Source: a virus. From it: a DNA stretch of 24,989 nt. The notes below the pieces were generated by a model that searched no databases, was not told where the DNA came from, and was given only the letters and a program-made list of their open reading frames with translations. The position numbers were made by a program, and so were the translations under genes. Shown piece by piece: positions 5,654-14,876 of the stretch (position 1 is the first letter of the stretch; the number at the start of each line of letters is the position of its first letter). The DNA lies in the IMG/VR virus record IMGVR_UViG_3300035181_000109, positions 1-24,989 of that record. One strand, written 5' to 3'.

Positions 5654-8600
5654 AAACCTAAACGTACAGGTATCCGCCGATATCTCGGCTTTCAATGAGG
5701 GCATGACTCGCGCCGCAGATACGGCAGGGAAGTTTGGCGATCAGCTCGGCCAGATGGCCTCGGTATCGCAGCAGTCCACCGGCAAGATGTCGGAATCCAT
5801 GCGCGCGTTCAACGATCAAGTCAAACGCGCCGCAACAATTGGAGACGATTGGAAAGAAAAGGTACTGGCGCAGAATCAAGCAATGTCCGCAGTAACGGCT
5901 TCGATGGACGCGGCCAGGGACAAGGCCTACATGCTCGCCAACGGATATAAAGAAGTAGGCGGGCAACTTGTAAAGGTTGGCGAAGACGCCGGAAATGGCT
6001 TTGGAGCAATGGCGGCAGCAGCCGACAAAGGCGCATTCGCCACGGTTCAGGCCAGACGGGAGTTGATGGTGCTTGGGCATGAGGTAATGTCCGGCAATTT
6101 CTCTCGCATCCCCGGCAGCCTGATGGTGCTGGCGGAGCGCACCAATTTTACAGTGGCATCTATCTTCGGGATGGGGGGTGCCATAACCGCTGCTGTTGCC
6201 GCCGTCGCGGCGTTCGCCATTGCCATCAAGATGGGCGCCGTAGAAAGTGACGCCTACGCGCGCGCCCTCGTCCTCACAGGCAATGCGGCTGGGGAAACAG
6301 CCGCCGGATTGCAGGTAATGGCAGGCAACGTCGCCGCCGCCACCAGCGCCACGCAGCATTTCGCTGCCGAGGTGCTGGCGGAATTAGCATCCGGCGGTAA
6401 AGTCGCGGCAGACGGATTGCAGCAGGCCGCGCAAGCCGCGATCGACTTGGAGAGAGTCGGCGGCCCGGCGGCAGAGGAAACCGTCAAGCAATTCAACGAA
6501 CTCGGCAAGTCGCCGGTTGAAGCATCGCTCAAACTAAATGACGCGACTCACTTTTTAACCGAATCCATCTACCTGCAAATCAAGGCGCTCGAAGATCAGG
6601 GCAACAAAGCCGCAGCAGCAGCGCTCGCGCAAACGGCTTACGCCAGCGACGTGGAGAAGAAAGCGGACGAATTGCGCGCGAGTCTTGGCTCGTTGCAACG
6701 CGCGTGGCTCAGCGTCAAGGACGGCGCGAAGTCTGCTTGGGATGCAATGATGAATATCGGGCGGCCCACCACGCTCGATGAAGCCCAGGCCAATCTGGAT
6801 AAGATGAAGCAGTCCCTCGGCGAATATCAGCAGGGCAACCTGGGCAGATTCTTTGCACCCACCCAGGCGGATATCGACGCCCAGCAAAAATACATCGACA
6901 AGATGAAAGCAAGTTCTGCTGCCGAAGCCGCCGCCGCGACCGTCAAGGCCGAGTCTAACAAGCAGCAACAAGCCGCTATCGCTTTCGACCAGGAACGCGA
7001 GAAGCACCTGGACAAGACCGCCAGGATGTGGCGCGAGATCACGCAGGCCGAGATCGAGGGAACGCAAGGCGGTAAATCGCAGGCGGAAATCCTGAACGCC
7101 ATTACTGAAATCCAAAGTCGCTACGCTGACAAGACGAAAACCAGCGCCAAGGCCGCGAAGGATTCCTACGATTCCGTTTACGGCTCTATTGCCAAGCTCA
7201 ACGCCGAACTGATGGCCGGATCAGATTCGCAAGACAAGATGACGCGCGCGCAAAAGCTCGCGCTGGATACGATGGTCGGCATCCAGAACGGCACGATCAA
7301 ACTAACAGAATCGGAAAAAATCCGAGTATCATCCATGCTTGAATCGGCCCTGGCGCTCGACAAGCAGGCCACAGCGCAGAAAGCGGCGCAGGCCGCAGGA
7401 GAGGCCTATCGCCAGGAAATGGAGGCAGAAGACGCCGCGCGCCAGAAAGCTAACGACAGCCTGGACAAGGAAATCGACAAGCTTAAGACGCACGGCGAGG
7501 AGATCGGGCTGTCCAAGGACGCGCTCGATGCTCTCATCCTCTCGCGCCAAGATGACGCTATCGCAATCGCCAAGCAGACGCTGGCAAAAGCAGAAGAAAG
7601 CGATGCGAGTGCGCAGGAAATAATCGACCTCAACAAGACCATCACCCTGCTCAAAGAGCGCCGCAGTATATTGGAGTCGAACCAGTGGAGACAATCCGCC
7701 GCCGATGCCGCTGACGCTTCGGCCAAGGAATGGCAGAAAGGGTGGGACGAAACCGACAAACTCGCGCGCGGAGTTTTCACTGATTGGGCAACACAGGGCA
7801 AGAACGCTGCGCAGAAAATCGGCGACACGCTTAAAAAAGCATTACTGAGCGCTATCTACGAGGCCACACTAAAGCCGATTGCATTCCAGGTTTACGGCTC
7901 GCTGACTGGCGGTGGCGGCATGGCTGGCGCAATCGCAGGCCCAGGGGGCGGCATAGGCAGTATGTTGGGCATGGGTCAGCAGGGTTATTCGCTTTATTCT
8001 GGCCTGACCAGCGGTAATGGTGTATTTGGTACGGTTGGTAATTGGCTTGGTATGGGGCCAGCTGCGACAACCGGCATGACCACCGGAGTCGCATTTGCGC
8101 CTACCGCAGCATCATCTTTTGGTACGGGGGCCGCTGTTTCTGGCGAGTCGCTCGGCGTATCCGGTCTTACAGGAGTATCAGGCGAAGCATCCGGATCCTT
8201 GCTATCGACCGACCTCGGCGCGCTTTATGGGACAGGACAGGCGGCAGGTACAGCCGCAGGCGCGACTGCTACGGCAGGCGCAGCCGAAGGCGCAGCCGCA
8301 GGACTCGCGGCCATACCCGGATGGGGATGGGCGGCGCTTGGTGTCGCCGCGCTATTGAGCAGTGGCGGCGACCTGTTCGGCGGAGGCGGCGACACCGATC
8401 GTAGCGGTAACTGGAAAGGAGGGCTTGGGCAACCTACAAAATCGACAGACAACCACTGGTTCTCTAGCGGAGAAATGGGCACTTCTCTGGATGCGTTCTC
8501 ACAGTCTCTACAGTCTAACGAGCAGTCTCTGATCTCATCTCTCGGATTGACCGCGGATCAGATCACGAAAATAAACGCCAAACTCGATGCTGTTGCCAGT

Positions 8601-9578
8601 AAACAATACGGGTTTGGCATGGAGCACACTGACTGGACAAAGAGCGGCGCCGAACAGGCAATCACCCGTGACAGGTTGCAGTCAATTGCCGACGTGCTGG
8701 GCGAATCCCTGAATAAGATGCTGACGGATGCCACCTTCGGCATGGTGAAGATTCGCGCCGAATTTGCAGCAGCCGGGAAAGAAACGCCAAAAATACTCGA
8801 AGCAATTGCAGGTAGCTTTGACGCACTTAACGCCACAACCGAAACAACAAAAGCCGCGCTTGATCAATTCAACGATGCTTTGACGGTAACGCAATACACC
8901 ATGACCGACCCGCTGCATGCGGTCATGGATCAGATCGCGCAGAATGCATCGGGCGCGACAGGAGCCTTGCAGCGCAACAGCGATGCTCTGATGGCGATGA
9001 TTTCGACTTACGACGGCAGCGCCGCCGCCACGAAAAATCTAGCCGCCGCCACTCAGGGGCAGTATCAGCTAGAGATGCAGATGATCCAGCAGATACAGTC
9101 CGCGCTGTCAGCTACACATAGCATGTATACCGACAGCATCGAGTCCATAAAAATGTCGGTAATGGATAACCCGGCCAAATACGATTACCTGCGCACACAG
9201 GCAGATACGATTTACCAGCAACTGGCGAAGGCTATTGACCCGGCGCAAATCCAGAACCTCGCCAGCAAGATCAACGCCGATGTGAATTCCGCTTATGGCA
9301 TGCTCGATGCCAAACAGCAGAAAGACGTGTCAGGCGAGTTTATCGCCTATTTAACCAAAGTGGACGACCTAACAACTAAGCGCCTAAATGCGTCACAGGA
9401 CGCCATCACCAAGGAGCACAACGACCTCGCCGCGAAACTGACGGCGAAAATGGACGAAGCCGCCGCGCAACTGAACGCTGCAGCTGCTGCTTTGCAAGTT
9501 GCTGCTGCCAAGCCGACGCCACCGGCCCATGTGACAATCTTCAACGCATTGCAAAATGCTGAGGTATCGGTAAGTTGA
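5643..9578 (+). CDS. Tail tape measure protein (lambda gpH-like)
   Basis: Sets tail length and is ejected ahead of the DNA. It has 1311 residues, which by the rough rule of 0.15 nm per residue suggests a tail near 200 nm. Residues about 130-200 hold a GHEVMSGNFSRIPGSL segment and a hydrophobic stretch (about 169-197) typical of the lambda-type tape measure N-terminal family. Long charged helical regions follow. Residues about 692-752 (WQKGWDETDKLARGVFTDWA onward) match the lambda C-terminal tape-measure domain, and then comes a Gly/Ala-rich stretch to about 920 and a further helical C-terminus. The start overlaps gp10 by 11 bases. No lysozyme or peptidase motif was recognised. Confidence 0.95.
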   Translation: MTIENLNVQVSADISAFNEGMTRAADTAGKFGDQLGQMASVSQQSTGKMSESMRAFNDQVKRAATIGDDWKEKVLAQNQAMSAVTASMDAARDKAYMLANGYKEVGGQLVKVGEDAGNGFGAMAAAADKGAFATVQARRELMVLGHEVMSGNFSRIPGSLMVLAERTNFTVASIFGMGGAITAAVAAVAAFAIAIKMGAVESDAYARALVLTGNAAGETAAGLQVMAGNVAAATSATQHFAAEVLAELASGGKVAADGLQQAAQAAIDLERVGGPAAEETVKQFNELGKSPVEASLKLNDATHFLTESIYLQIKALEDQGNKAAAAALAQTAYASDVEKKADELRASLGSLQRAWLSVKDGAKSAWDAMMNIGRPTTLDEAQANLDKMKQSLGEYQQGNLGRFFAPTQADIDAQQKYIDKMKASSAAEAAAATVKAESNKQQQAAIAFDQEREKHLDKTARMWREITQAEIEGTQGGKSQAEILNAITEIQSRYADKTKTSAKAAKDSYDSVYGSIAKLNAELMAGSDSQDKMTRAQKLALDTMVGIQNGTIKLTESEKIRVSSMLESALALDKQATAQKAAQAAGEAYRQEMEAEDAARQKANDSLDKEIDKLKTHGEEIGLSKDALDALILSRQDDAIAIAKQTLAKAEESDASAQEIIDLNKTITLLKERRSILESNQWRQSAADAADASAKEWQKGWDETDKLARGVFTDWATQGKNAAQKIGDTLKKALLSAIYEATLKPIAFQVYGSLTGGGGMAGAIAGPGGGIGSMLGMGQQGYSLYSGLTSGNGVFGTVGNWLGMGPAATTGMTTGVAFAPTAASSFGTGAAVSGESLGVSGLTGVSGEASGSLLSTDLGALYGTGQAAGTAAGATATAGAAEGAAAGLAAIPGWGWAALGVAALLSSGGDLFGGGGDTDRSGNWKGGLGQPTKSTDNHWFSSGEMGTSLDAFSQSLQSNEQSLISSLGLTADQITKINAKLDAVASKQYGFGMEHTDWTKSGAEQAITRDRLQSIADVLGESLNKMLTDATFGMVKIRAEFAAAGKETPKILEAIAGSFDALNATTETTKAALDQFNDALTVTQYTMTDPLHAVMDQIAQNASGATGALQRNSDALMAMISTYDGSAAATKNLAAATQGQYQLEMQMIQQIQSALSATHSMYTDSIESIKMSVMDNPAKYDYLRTQADTIYQQLAKAIDPAQIQNLASKINADVNSAYGMLDAKQQKDVSGEFIAYLTKVDDLTTKRLNASQDAITKEHNDLAAKLTAKMDEAAAQLNAAAAALQVAAAKPTPPAHVTIFNALQNAEVSVS

Positions 9579-10093
9579 GAACCCTGACCACAGCCACCGC
9601 AACCGCAACCGCATCAACGGTTACGACACCTGCCTACCTGGTGGAAATCTCATTTCCCACCACCATTCGCTTGTCCACTCGCGGGGATCAATCATGGAGT
9701 GGATATACCTGGACGGGTGGCAGGCTGGGAAAAGTCAGCGGATTGAGTTGGGACGGGAAAGGCGCACAAACTGGCTCGCTCGACATCATCAATACAGACC
9801 TGGCCTATTCCGCACTTGTGCTAAATGATGGCGTAGCGGATCGCCCGGTAAAAATCTGGAAGTTCTACGGTGACAATCCTGGCGCGCTCGACCCGGTTGC
9901 GGTATTTGACGGGGTGGCAGACGAAGCAGACATCGGCCCGGATGCTGTACGCATCACGCTTGTTTCCTCGAAGACAACCGCGCTCTATGCGCCGCGCCGC
10001 TTCATCGGGCCGGGAATCGGATTAAACCATCTACGCCCGGCAGGCAGCAGAGACACATGGGGCGGGCAAACGTACATTCTGGAGCGCGTTTAA
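9575..10093 (+). CDS. Minor tail protein, distal-tail/DUF2163-like
   Basis: 172 residues. The best start is TTG 9575, overlapping the tape-measure TGA as TTGA, with GAGG about 10 bases upstream. No ATG lies in the first part of the frame. The N-terminus carries three exact ACCGCA hexamers (9596-9613) coding Thr-Ala. The body (PAYLVEISFPTTIRLSTRGD and on) is beta-rich, with a WDGKGAQTGSLDI segment and a repeated DGVADxAD motif, resembling proteins placed just after the tape measure in many siphophages that form the distal tail ring. The family call is from position and general pattern, so the exact name is uncertain. Confidence 0.65.
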   Translation: MRTLTTATATATASTVTTPAYLVEISFPTTIRLSTRGDQSWSGYTWTGGRLGKVSGLSWDGKGAQTGSLDIINTDLAYSALVLNDGVADRPVKIWKFYGDNPGALDPVAVFDGVADEADIGPDAVRITLVSSKTTALYAPRRFIGPGIGLNHLRPAGSRDTWGGQTYILERV

Positions 10094-10420
10094 ATGGCGG
10101 CATACCCGACACTACCGACCAGCTTCGGATCCGATCCGCAGAACGCCACGAAGTTGCTGGTTGACCGCGCCGAGGACGGCACCGCACGGGTGCGCAGTTA
10201 CGCCAACGACAAGTCTAGCTTCAAGATTTCTCACCCTTACCTGGACTCGGTCGGCAAGGGAACGCTGGATGCGTTCTATGCATCCAACCGCCTGCTGCCG
10301 TTTAGTTACACCAGCGCGGCAGATGGCGCGACCAGGACTTGCGTTTTTTCCGCCAGGCCGACATACAAATTTGAGCCGGGCGGTTACTACACGGCTACCG
10401 TCATGATGGAGGAGGTATGA
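10094..10420 (+). CDS. Small minor tail protein, lambda gpM-like size and position
   Basis: 108 residues. The ATG directly follows the TAA of the previous gene. It contains a beta-rich layout with RVRSYANDKSSFKISHPYL, then a helix TLDAFYASNRLLPFSYT and final strands ending TATVMMEEV. This is the pattern of small tail-tip proteins in which a deviation from F-x-W/F-x-P segments is common. The similarity to gpM is suggestive rather than proven. It overlaps the tip protein gene by ATGA, so the two are probably translated together. Confidence 0.6.
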   Translation: MAAYPTLPTSFGSDPQNATKLLVDRAEDGTARVRSYANDKSSFKISHPYLDSVGKGTLDAFYASNRLLPFSYTSAADGATRTCVFSARPTYKFEPGGYYTATVMMEEV

Positions 10421-12990
10421 GTTACACGCCGCCGCCAAACGGCCAGCCGTACCTTCCCGGCGTGTCGTGGACAACGTCGTCGTCAAGCCCGGTTGCCGCG
10501 CTCTCCACGCTCAACGCAGTCGCCAGCACCGCATCGGACACGCAGGCGCAATGCGCCGCCGAGAATGCGCCGCTGCCGATCATCTATGGCCGTGTCTATA
10601 CCGGCGCGCTAGTGGCCGATTGGCTGACGTACCAGAATGACCTGATTATGGTGCTGATCTGGGGTGAGGGCGAGATAAACACTATTGAAACCATCACCGA
10701 GAGCGACAACGCGCTCCCGGCTGGAATCACGATAACCAACTACAACGGCACGGCAGGGCAGACAGCGGATGCAACGCTGATTGCCGCCTATGCTTCGCAC
10801 GGCATCACCTATGCCGACGCGCTCCCAGGTATCGCCTACACCGTGGCCAGGATCAAGGCAGACGCTACCAGCGGATTCCCGACTTTCAAGGCCATCATCC
10901 AGGGCCGGAAACTCTACGATCCGCGCACCGGGCTGACGGCCTACTCGGACAACCCCGCGCTGGCACTTGCCGATTTCCTCACCTCGACGGTGTATGGTAT
11001 GGGCAAAACGGTGGATTCATCCAGCCTAACTGCTGCCGCGAACTTCTGCGACGAGCTTTGCGGCACCGAGAAGCGCCGCATCATCGGACTGGTACTGGAT
11101 CAAACAAACCCATGCACGCAATGGCTCGAAGCGTTGCGCACTTATGCCGGGTGTTTTATTAGCCAGGAAGGATCGAATTATCGCTTGATTCCTGACAAGC
11201 CCGGCATATCTGTTTTTAGTTTTACCGCTTCCAACATCGTCGCCAATTCGCTCAAACTCAAGAAGCGAGGATTGCAGCAAATCCCAACAGTGATCGACAT
11301 GCGCTATACAGACACCAGCGTTTTGCCGTGGGCTGAGAAATCGGCTTTTGCAAAAGCATCAGGTGTAGACGCCGGAACTACCCCGCGCCGCGATTCGCAG
11401 GTAAGCCTTCCGGGGATCACGCGATATAGCCAGGCCATGCGCGAGTCAATCGAGCGCCTGAACAAGCTCACCTTGTCAGACTTGTCAGCAGATTTCACAG
11501 CATTCGACGAAGCGCTGAAATTGCAGGTAGGCGACATTGTTGACATCACTCACCCCATCGGGCTGACTGCAAAACTCATGCGCGTCATGTCCGCAAAGAT
11601 TGCAGACGCTGGGCGCTGGCAGATTTCCGCGATTGAATACGATCCCGCCGCTTATTCCGATGTCGTCTCATCCAGCCCTACTTATGCAGACACCACGCTT
11701 CCCGATCCGGCAGCGCCACCCGCCATTACCGGCATTGTATCTGCGGAGGAAGTCTATCAGCTCGAAAATGGCACATATTCCTCGCGCATCAAAACAACGT
11801 GGGATGCCGTAACCTATCCCTACCTGGAGAGTTACCGCATCGAAGTCTACCAAGCCGGTGCACTGATAGATACAGCAAGTACGTTATCGCCAATCTACCG
11901 CACCGCGGCAGTTAAGGAGGGCGTTGAATACGTTGTCAAGGTCGCCGCTATAACCACTATCGGTTCTGTTGGATCATGGGCGCAGGCCAATATCACCCCG
12001 CTAGGAAAATATCTCATCCCCGGAAACGTGCCGAGCGTTGCGGCGTTTGAGGCTGGCGGGCGTGTCTATGTCTCATGGGCGCCGGCAGTTGACATCGACA
12101 TCTGGCGCTATGAAGTGCGCTATGGAGCAATCGGTGTTGCATGGGCATCCGCATTGCTTATTGATCGTGTTGACGCCTTGCGCCTTACGTCAGATCAGAT
12201 ACCTGTTGGCACATGGACGATCCACGTCAATGCGCTGGATTCTGTGGGGCAGTATAGTGCCACCGCCGCCACCGCAAATGTCACCGTCACCAGCGACGCA
12301 GCAGCTTTTCTGGTTGCCAGCTATGACCAGACCAATCCGACACTGACCAACATGGCGAGTTATACGATCAATCCGACAGACCGGAATAGTTACACAGTAA
12401 CGGAGGATGGCGTGCTGGCAGCAACCAAGTTCCCGAACACGGCAAGCACCTACGGAAACATTGCAGCTACTTACCACAACAGCGTGACAAGCACATGGCT
12501 TGGCGAGGTGGAGGACTTCGGCCTGGTGCTCGGTGGACAGTGGACAGGGACGGCGACGGTTGCCGATATTTCTGGCTCGCATATCAGCTATCTTGGCAAT
12601 TCGACCGATAATTCGACATGGAGTTATCCCGCCGGGCTAAGCCAGAAACTCAATGCCAGATTCGCCCGGATGAAGCATGAATCTCTAACCACCAGCACAC
12701 TAAAAGTCACGATGCCAACTCAGAATATCCGAGTAGACGCCATCCCCCGCGAAGAAGTAGGAACCGGCACCAGCAGCGCATCCGGCCCGGTAACGATCAC
12801 GCTGGCGAATCAATATGTCGCGGCGAAAAAGATCACCATCACCCCGCAGGGAACAACCGCAAGATCGGCTACCTACGACAACATCGTCATCGGTGGGGGC
12901 GCAGGAGCAACAACTTTTGATGTTTACGTTTTCGACCAAACCGGGGCAAGAATTGCCTCACCGTTCCGCTACGAATGGCAAGGAGTTTAA
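10417..12990 (+). CDS. Tail-tip hub / host-specificity protein with FN3 domains (gpJ-like)
   Basis: 857 residues. The start ATG 10417 overlaps the previous stop (ATGA) and is preceded by GGAGGAGG. Residues 1 to about 430 form the hub part, including NAPLPIIYGRVYTGALVADW, KAIIQGRKLYDPRTGLTAYS and NPALALADFLTSTVYGMG, which is the core seen in phage tail proteins related to gpJ. Residues about 434-530 and 534-627 look like two fibronectin type III domains (TTWDAVTYPYLESYRIEVY; VYVSWAPAVDIDIWRYEVRY). The C-terminal 230 residues are beta-rich with a possible carbohydrate-binding fold. It should sit at the tail tip and contact the host receptor. It is shorter than lambda gpJ. Confidence 0.85.
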   Translation: MSYTPPPNGQPYLPGVSWTTSSSSPVAALSTLNAVASTASDTQAQCAAENAPLPIIYGRVYTGALVADWLTYQNDLIMVLIWGEGEINTIETITESDNALPAGITITNYNGTAGQTADATLIAAYASHGITYADALPGIAYTVARIKADATSGFPTFKAIIQGRKLYDPRTGLTAYSDNPALALADFLTSTVYGMGKTVDSSSLTAAANFCDELCGTEKRRIIGLVLDQTNPCTQWLEALRTYAGCFISQEGSNYRLIPDKPGISVFSFTASNIVANSLKLKKRGLQQIPTVIDMRYTDTSVLPWAEKSAFAKASGVDAGTTPRRDSQVSLPGITRYSQAMRESIERLNKLTLSDLSADFTAFDEALKLQVGDIVDITHPIGLTAKLMRVMSAKIADAGRWQISAIEYDPAAYSDVVSSSPTYADTTLPDPAAPPAITGIVSAEEVYQLENGTYSSRIKTTWDAVTYPYLESYRIEVYQAGALIDTASTLSPIYRTAAVKEGVEYVVKVAAITTIGSVGSWAQANITPLGKYLIPGNVPSVAAFEAGGRVYVSWAPAVDIDIWRYEVRYGAIGVAWASALLIDRVDALRLTSDQIPVGTWTIHVNALDSVGQYSATAATANVTVTSDAAAFLVASYDQTNPTLTNMASYTINPTDRNSYTVTEDGVLAATKFPNTASTYGNIAATYHNSVTSTWLGEVEDFGLVLGGQWTGTATVADISGSHISYLGNSTDNSTWSYPAGLSQKLNARFARMKHESLTTSTLKVTMPTQNIRVDAIPREEVGTGTSSASGPVTITLANQYVAAKKITITPQGTTARSATYDNIVIGGGAGATTFDVYVFDQTGARIASPFRYEWQGV

Positions 12991-13359
12991 ATGGCATACG
13001 TTTTATTTGATCCCACCACCCCAGATGCCACCGCCCAGACGCTCACGCAGATGGGGCAATCCGAGCGCAACAACCTTAAGGCGGTGCGCGATGCCTGCAT
13101 CATGGGCGGGGGGTTCTACGGCTTCAGCCTAGCCGTATCCGGCGGCACGGCAGACCAGCCCGCACTGCTCACCTACACGAAAGGCACGGAGCAGATAAAG
13201 GCCGCACTGACGTGGGGTACAACGGGAGGAGCATCCGGGAGTGTCACTGTGGCGGTTTACAGCTACTCGGCAGACTCCGGCAGCACGTGGGCAACGATCG
13301 GCACAAAGACAATTACCTATGATGCTAACGCAAACGTAACATCAACAGCATGGTCGTGA
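12991..13359 (+). CDS. Small tail-tip-associated protein, unknown
   Basis: 122 residues, starting directly after the TAA of the tip protein with AAGGAG upstream. The N-terminal half is mixed (MGQSERNNLKAVRDACIMGG), and the C-terminal half is a beta-rich domain with a SADSGSTWATIGTKTITYD segment. I do not recognise a named family. Similar small proteins follow the tip protein in related phages, so a structural or tip-accessory role is inferred. The end of the gene is 2 bases from the HNH remnant start ATG at 13362. Confidence 0.6.
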   Translation: MAYVLFDPTTPDATAQTLTQMGQSERNNLKAVRDACIMGGGFYGFSLAVSGGTADQPALLTYTKGTEQIKAALTWGTTGGASGSVTVAVYSYSADSGSTWATIGTKTITYDANANVTSTAWS

Positions 13360-13361
13360 CG

Positions 13362-13403
13362 ATGAAATGCTCAGTTCCATAATGTGACAGGGATAGCTCA
13401 AAC
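13362..13403 (+). pseudogene. Upstream in-frame remnant of the HNH gene, cut by TAA at 13380
   Basis: ATG 13362 reads MKCSVP, then TAA (13380-13382), then CDRDSSN in the same frame, continuing into the HNH ORF. Across the stop the pattern is C-x4-C-x10-C-x2-H, which parallels the intact second finger (C-x4-C-x9-C-x2-H) further on. The stop occupies the fourth x of the first C-x4-C. This is good evidence that the original gene began at 13362 and acquired a nonsense change. Confidence 0.7.
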
Positions 13404-13877
13404 GTGAGTGGTCTTTGTGATACACATAGAACCTACAAATCTATGGGGCGCGAATTAAAGAAGCTAAAGCCGTTGCAACTTAGAAAACAGCAAACGGGTA
13501 TTTGTTCGTTTGACGGTTGCGGCAAGCCTTCTCGAGCACACAACCTTTGCAACAGTCATTACGCGCAAAAACGGGCTGGCGTTGATCTCCGACCTGTCAG
13601 GGATTTTGGCAACCCATCAGGATCAATAAATAGCGACGGATACAGGGTATTCAGAGATCCTGGAAATAAGCAGTACCTAGAGCATAGAAAAGTGATGGAA
13701 GACCATTTAGGAAGAAAACTCCACGCCCATGAAAACGTGCATCACATCAACGGAATAAAAGATGACAACAGACTTGAAAACTTAGAGTTGTGGTCAACCA
13801 AACAACCAAAAGGCCAGCGCGTTGAAGACAAAGTGAAGTGGGCGCTGGAAATTGTAGAACTTTATGGAGTTAAATAA
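13404..13877 (+). CDS. HNH homing-type endonuclease, N-terminal zinc finger incomplete
   Basis: 157 residues from GTG 13404, the first plausible start after the TAA at 13380, with AGGGA about 10 bases before. It keeps the second half of zinc finger 1 (C-DT-H), an intact finger 2 (CSFDGCGKPSRAHNLCNSH), a GSINSDGYRVFRD strand segment, and the HNH core NVHHINGIKDDNRLENLELW. This is the phage free-standing HNH type that nicks DNA and spreads its own gene. It is A/T-richer than its neighbours (43% GC in bases 13681-13740 against 63% in 13141-13200, counted by eye), a sign of transfer. Its 3' end supplies a GGAG site for the next gene, whose ATG overlaps its TAA. Confidence 0.85.
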   Translation: MSGLCDTHRTYKSMGRELKKLKPLQLRKQQTGICSFDGCGKPSRAHNLCNSHYAQKRAGVDLRPVRDFGNPSGSINSDGYRVFRDPGNKQYLEHRKVMEDHLGRKLHAHENVHHINGIKDDNRLENLELWSTKQPKGQRVEDKVKWALEIVELYGVK

Positions 13878-14338
13878 TGATTGATTTTTTACTCGGCGTG
13901 CCGGGAAAACTTAAAACCATCAGCGATTTGCTGACGACCTACTGGACAGCAGCACGAGCGGCGAAACTGGATTATCTGACTGGCAATGTCGCCCTAGCAT
14001 CAACGGCGGTGAGTAATGCCGATTATACGTCTACGAGGGCTACGTTTTTAGACAGCACCATTAGCGGACGACTTGGATCGATTAAAGCGATTTATAAAGG
14101 GACAGTTACAATTAACAATTCTTCGCAAAGCGGCACAGTGACAATTACGTCCGTTAATACAGCAAAGTCTTTGTGTTTTTTTATGGGATGGATGTACATA
14201 TCAGGGGGTGGGAATGTCCCAACTGGTAATGATTATCCGCGTATTGAGTTAACCGATTCAACAACCGTTACAGCTACAAGGGGCGCGGTTACGACCACGA
14301 GCATAGCCGTAGGCTATATTGTTGTGGAGTTCAATTGA
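13877..14338 (+). CDS. Small tail-fibre-like protein
   Basis: 153 residues. ATG 13877 overlaps the HNH stop (TAATG), with GGAG at 13866-13869 inside the HNH gene. The N-terminal helix IDFLLGVPGKLKTISDLLTT and the TYWTAARAAKLDYLTGNVA segment, then NADYTSTRATFLDSTISGRL, resemble the repeats found in phage fibre or stalk proteins. The C-terminal part is a beta-rich domain. A virion fibre or tip role is inferred from position and composition. Confidence 0.62.
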   Translation: MIDFLLGVPGKLKTISDLLTTYWTAARAAKLDYLTGNVALASTAVSNADYTSTRATFLDSTISGRLGSIKAIYKGTVTINNSSQSGTVTITSVNTAKSLCFFMGWMYISGGGNVPTGNDYPRIELTDSTTVTATRGAVTTTSIAVGYIVVEFN

Positions 14339-14862
14339 TGCGTTATCAAATTCTCCAATCCGGCGGTGTATTCGATTTCGAAACCAGAACAATCGTTCTC
14401 CCGGATCAATCTAGCGATTCTTGGAGGGCATACCAGGCATGGTTGACGGCAGGTAATAGTCCACTGCCGCCAGATACCATCGGGCAAGATACTCTTGCCG
14501 TTGCAATCGAAAAAAGAAAGTCAGAAATCGACTCATATGCTGCCGGATTACGCAATGCGGTAATCCGTGGCTACAGCTCGGCGGAACTCTCAAGCTGGAG
14601 TCTGAAACTGATTGAGGCACGTGCATATACGGCAACAAGCGATATTAACCAGGCCCCGTTGCTCAATGCTACCGCACAGGTGCGCGGTATCACAATCTCG
14701 GACATGGTTAATCGAGTGATGAATAATTCGGCGCAATTCCTGCATCTAGAGGCGACCATTGACGGTATTCGCGGAAAACACTGCGATGCTGTCGGCGCTA
14801 TGACAACAGTGCAGGACATCATCACTTACGACTGGCATTCCGGTTGGCCTGTTATCCCATAA
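14338..14862 (+). CDS. Tail-fibre assembly-like protein with DUF4376-type C-terminus
   Basis: 174 residues. ATG 14338 overlaps the previous TGA (TGATG) and has GGAG upstream. The in-frame TTG at 14335 is less likely. The N-terminus is a short beta region (MRYQILQSGGVFDFETR). The rest is helical, with EKRKSEIDSYAAGLRNAVI and a later GITISDMVNRVMNNSAQF and TTVQDIITYDWHSGWP, the layout of DUF4376 domains that end phage fibre-assembly proteins. It may act as a fibre chaperone or be part of the tip. Confidence 0.6.
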   Translation: MRYQILQSGGVFDFETRTIVLPDQSSDSWRAYQAWLTAGNSPLPPDTIGQDTLAVAIEKRKSEIDSYAAGLRNAVIRGYSSAELSSWSLKLIEARAYTATSDINQAPLLNATAQVRGITISDMVNRVMNNSAQFLHLEATIDGIRGKHCDAVGAMTTVQDIITYDWHSGWPVIP

Positions 14863-14876
14863 AAGGAGAAATACCC

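Noticed and set aside
9596-9613. Three ACCGCA hexamers as a phase-variation tract
   Set aside because: Units of six bases keep the frame and only three copies exist, so switching is unlikely.
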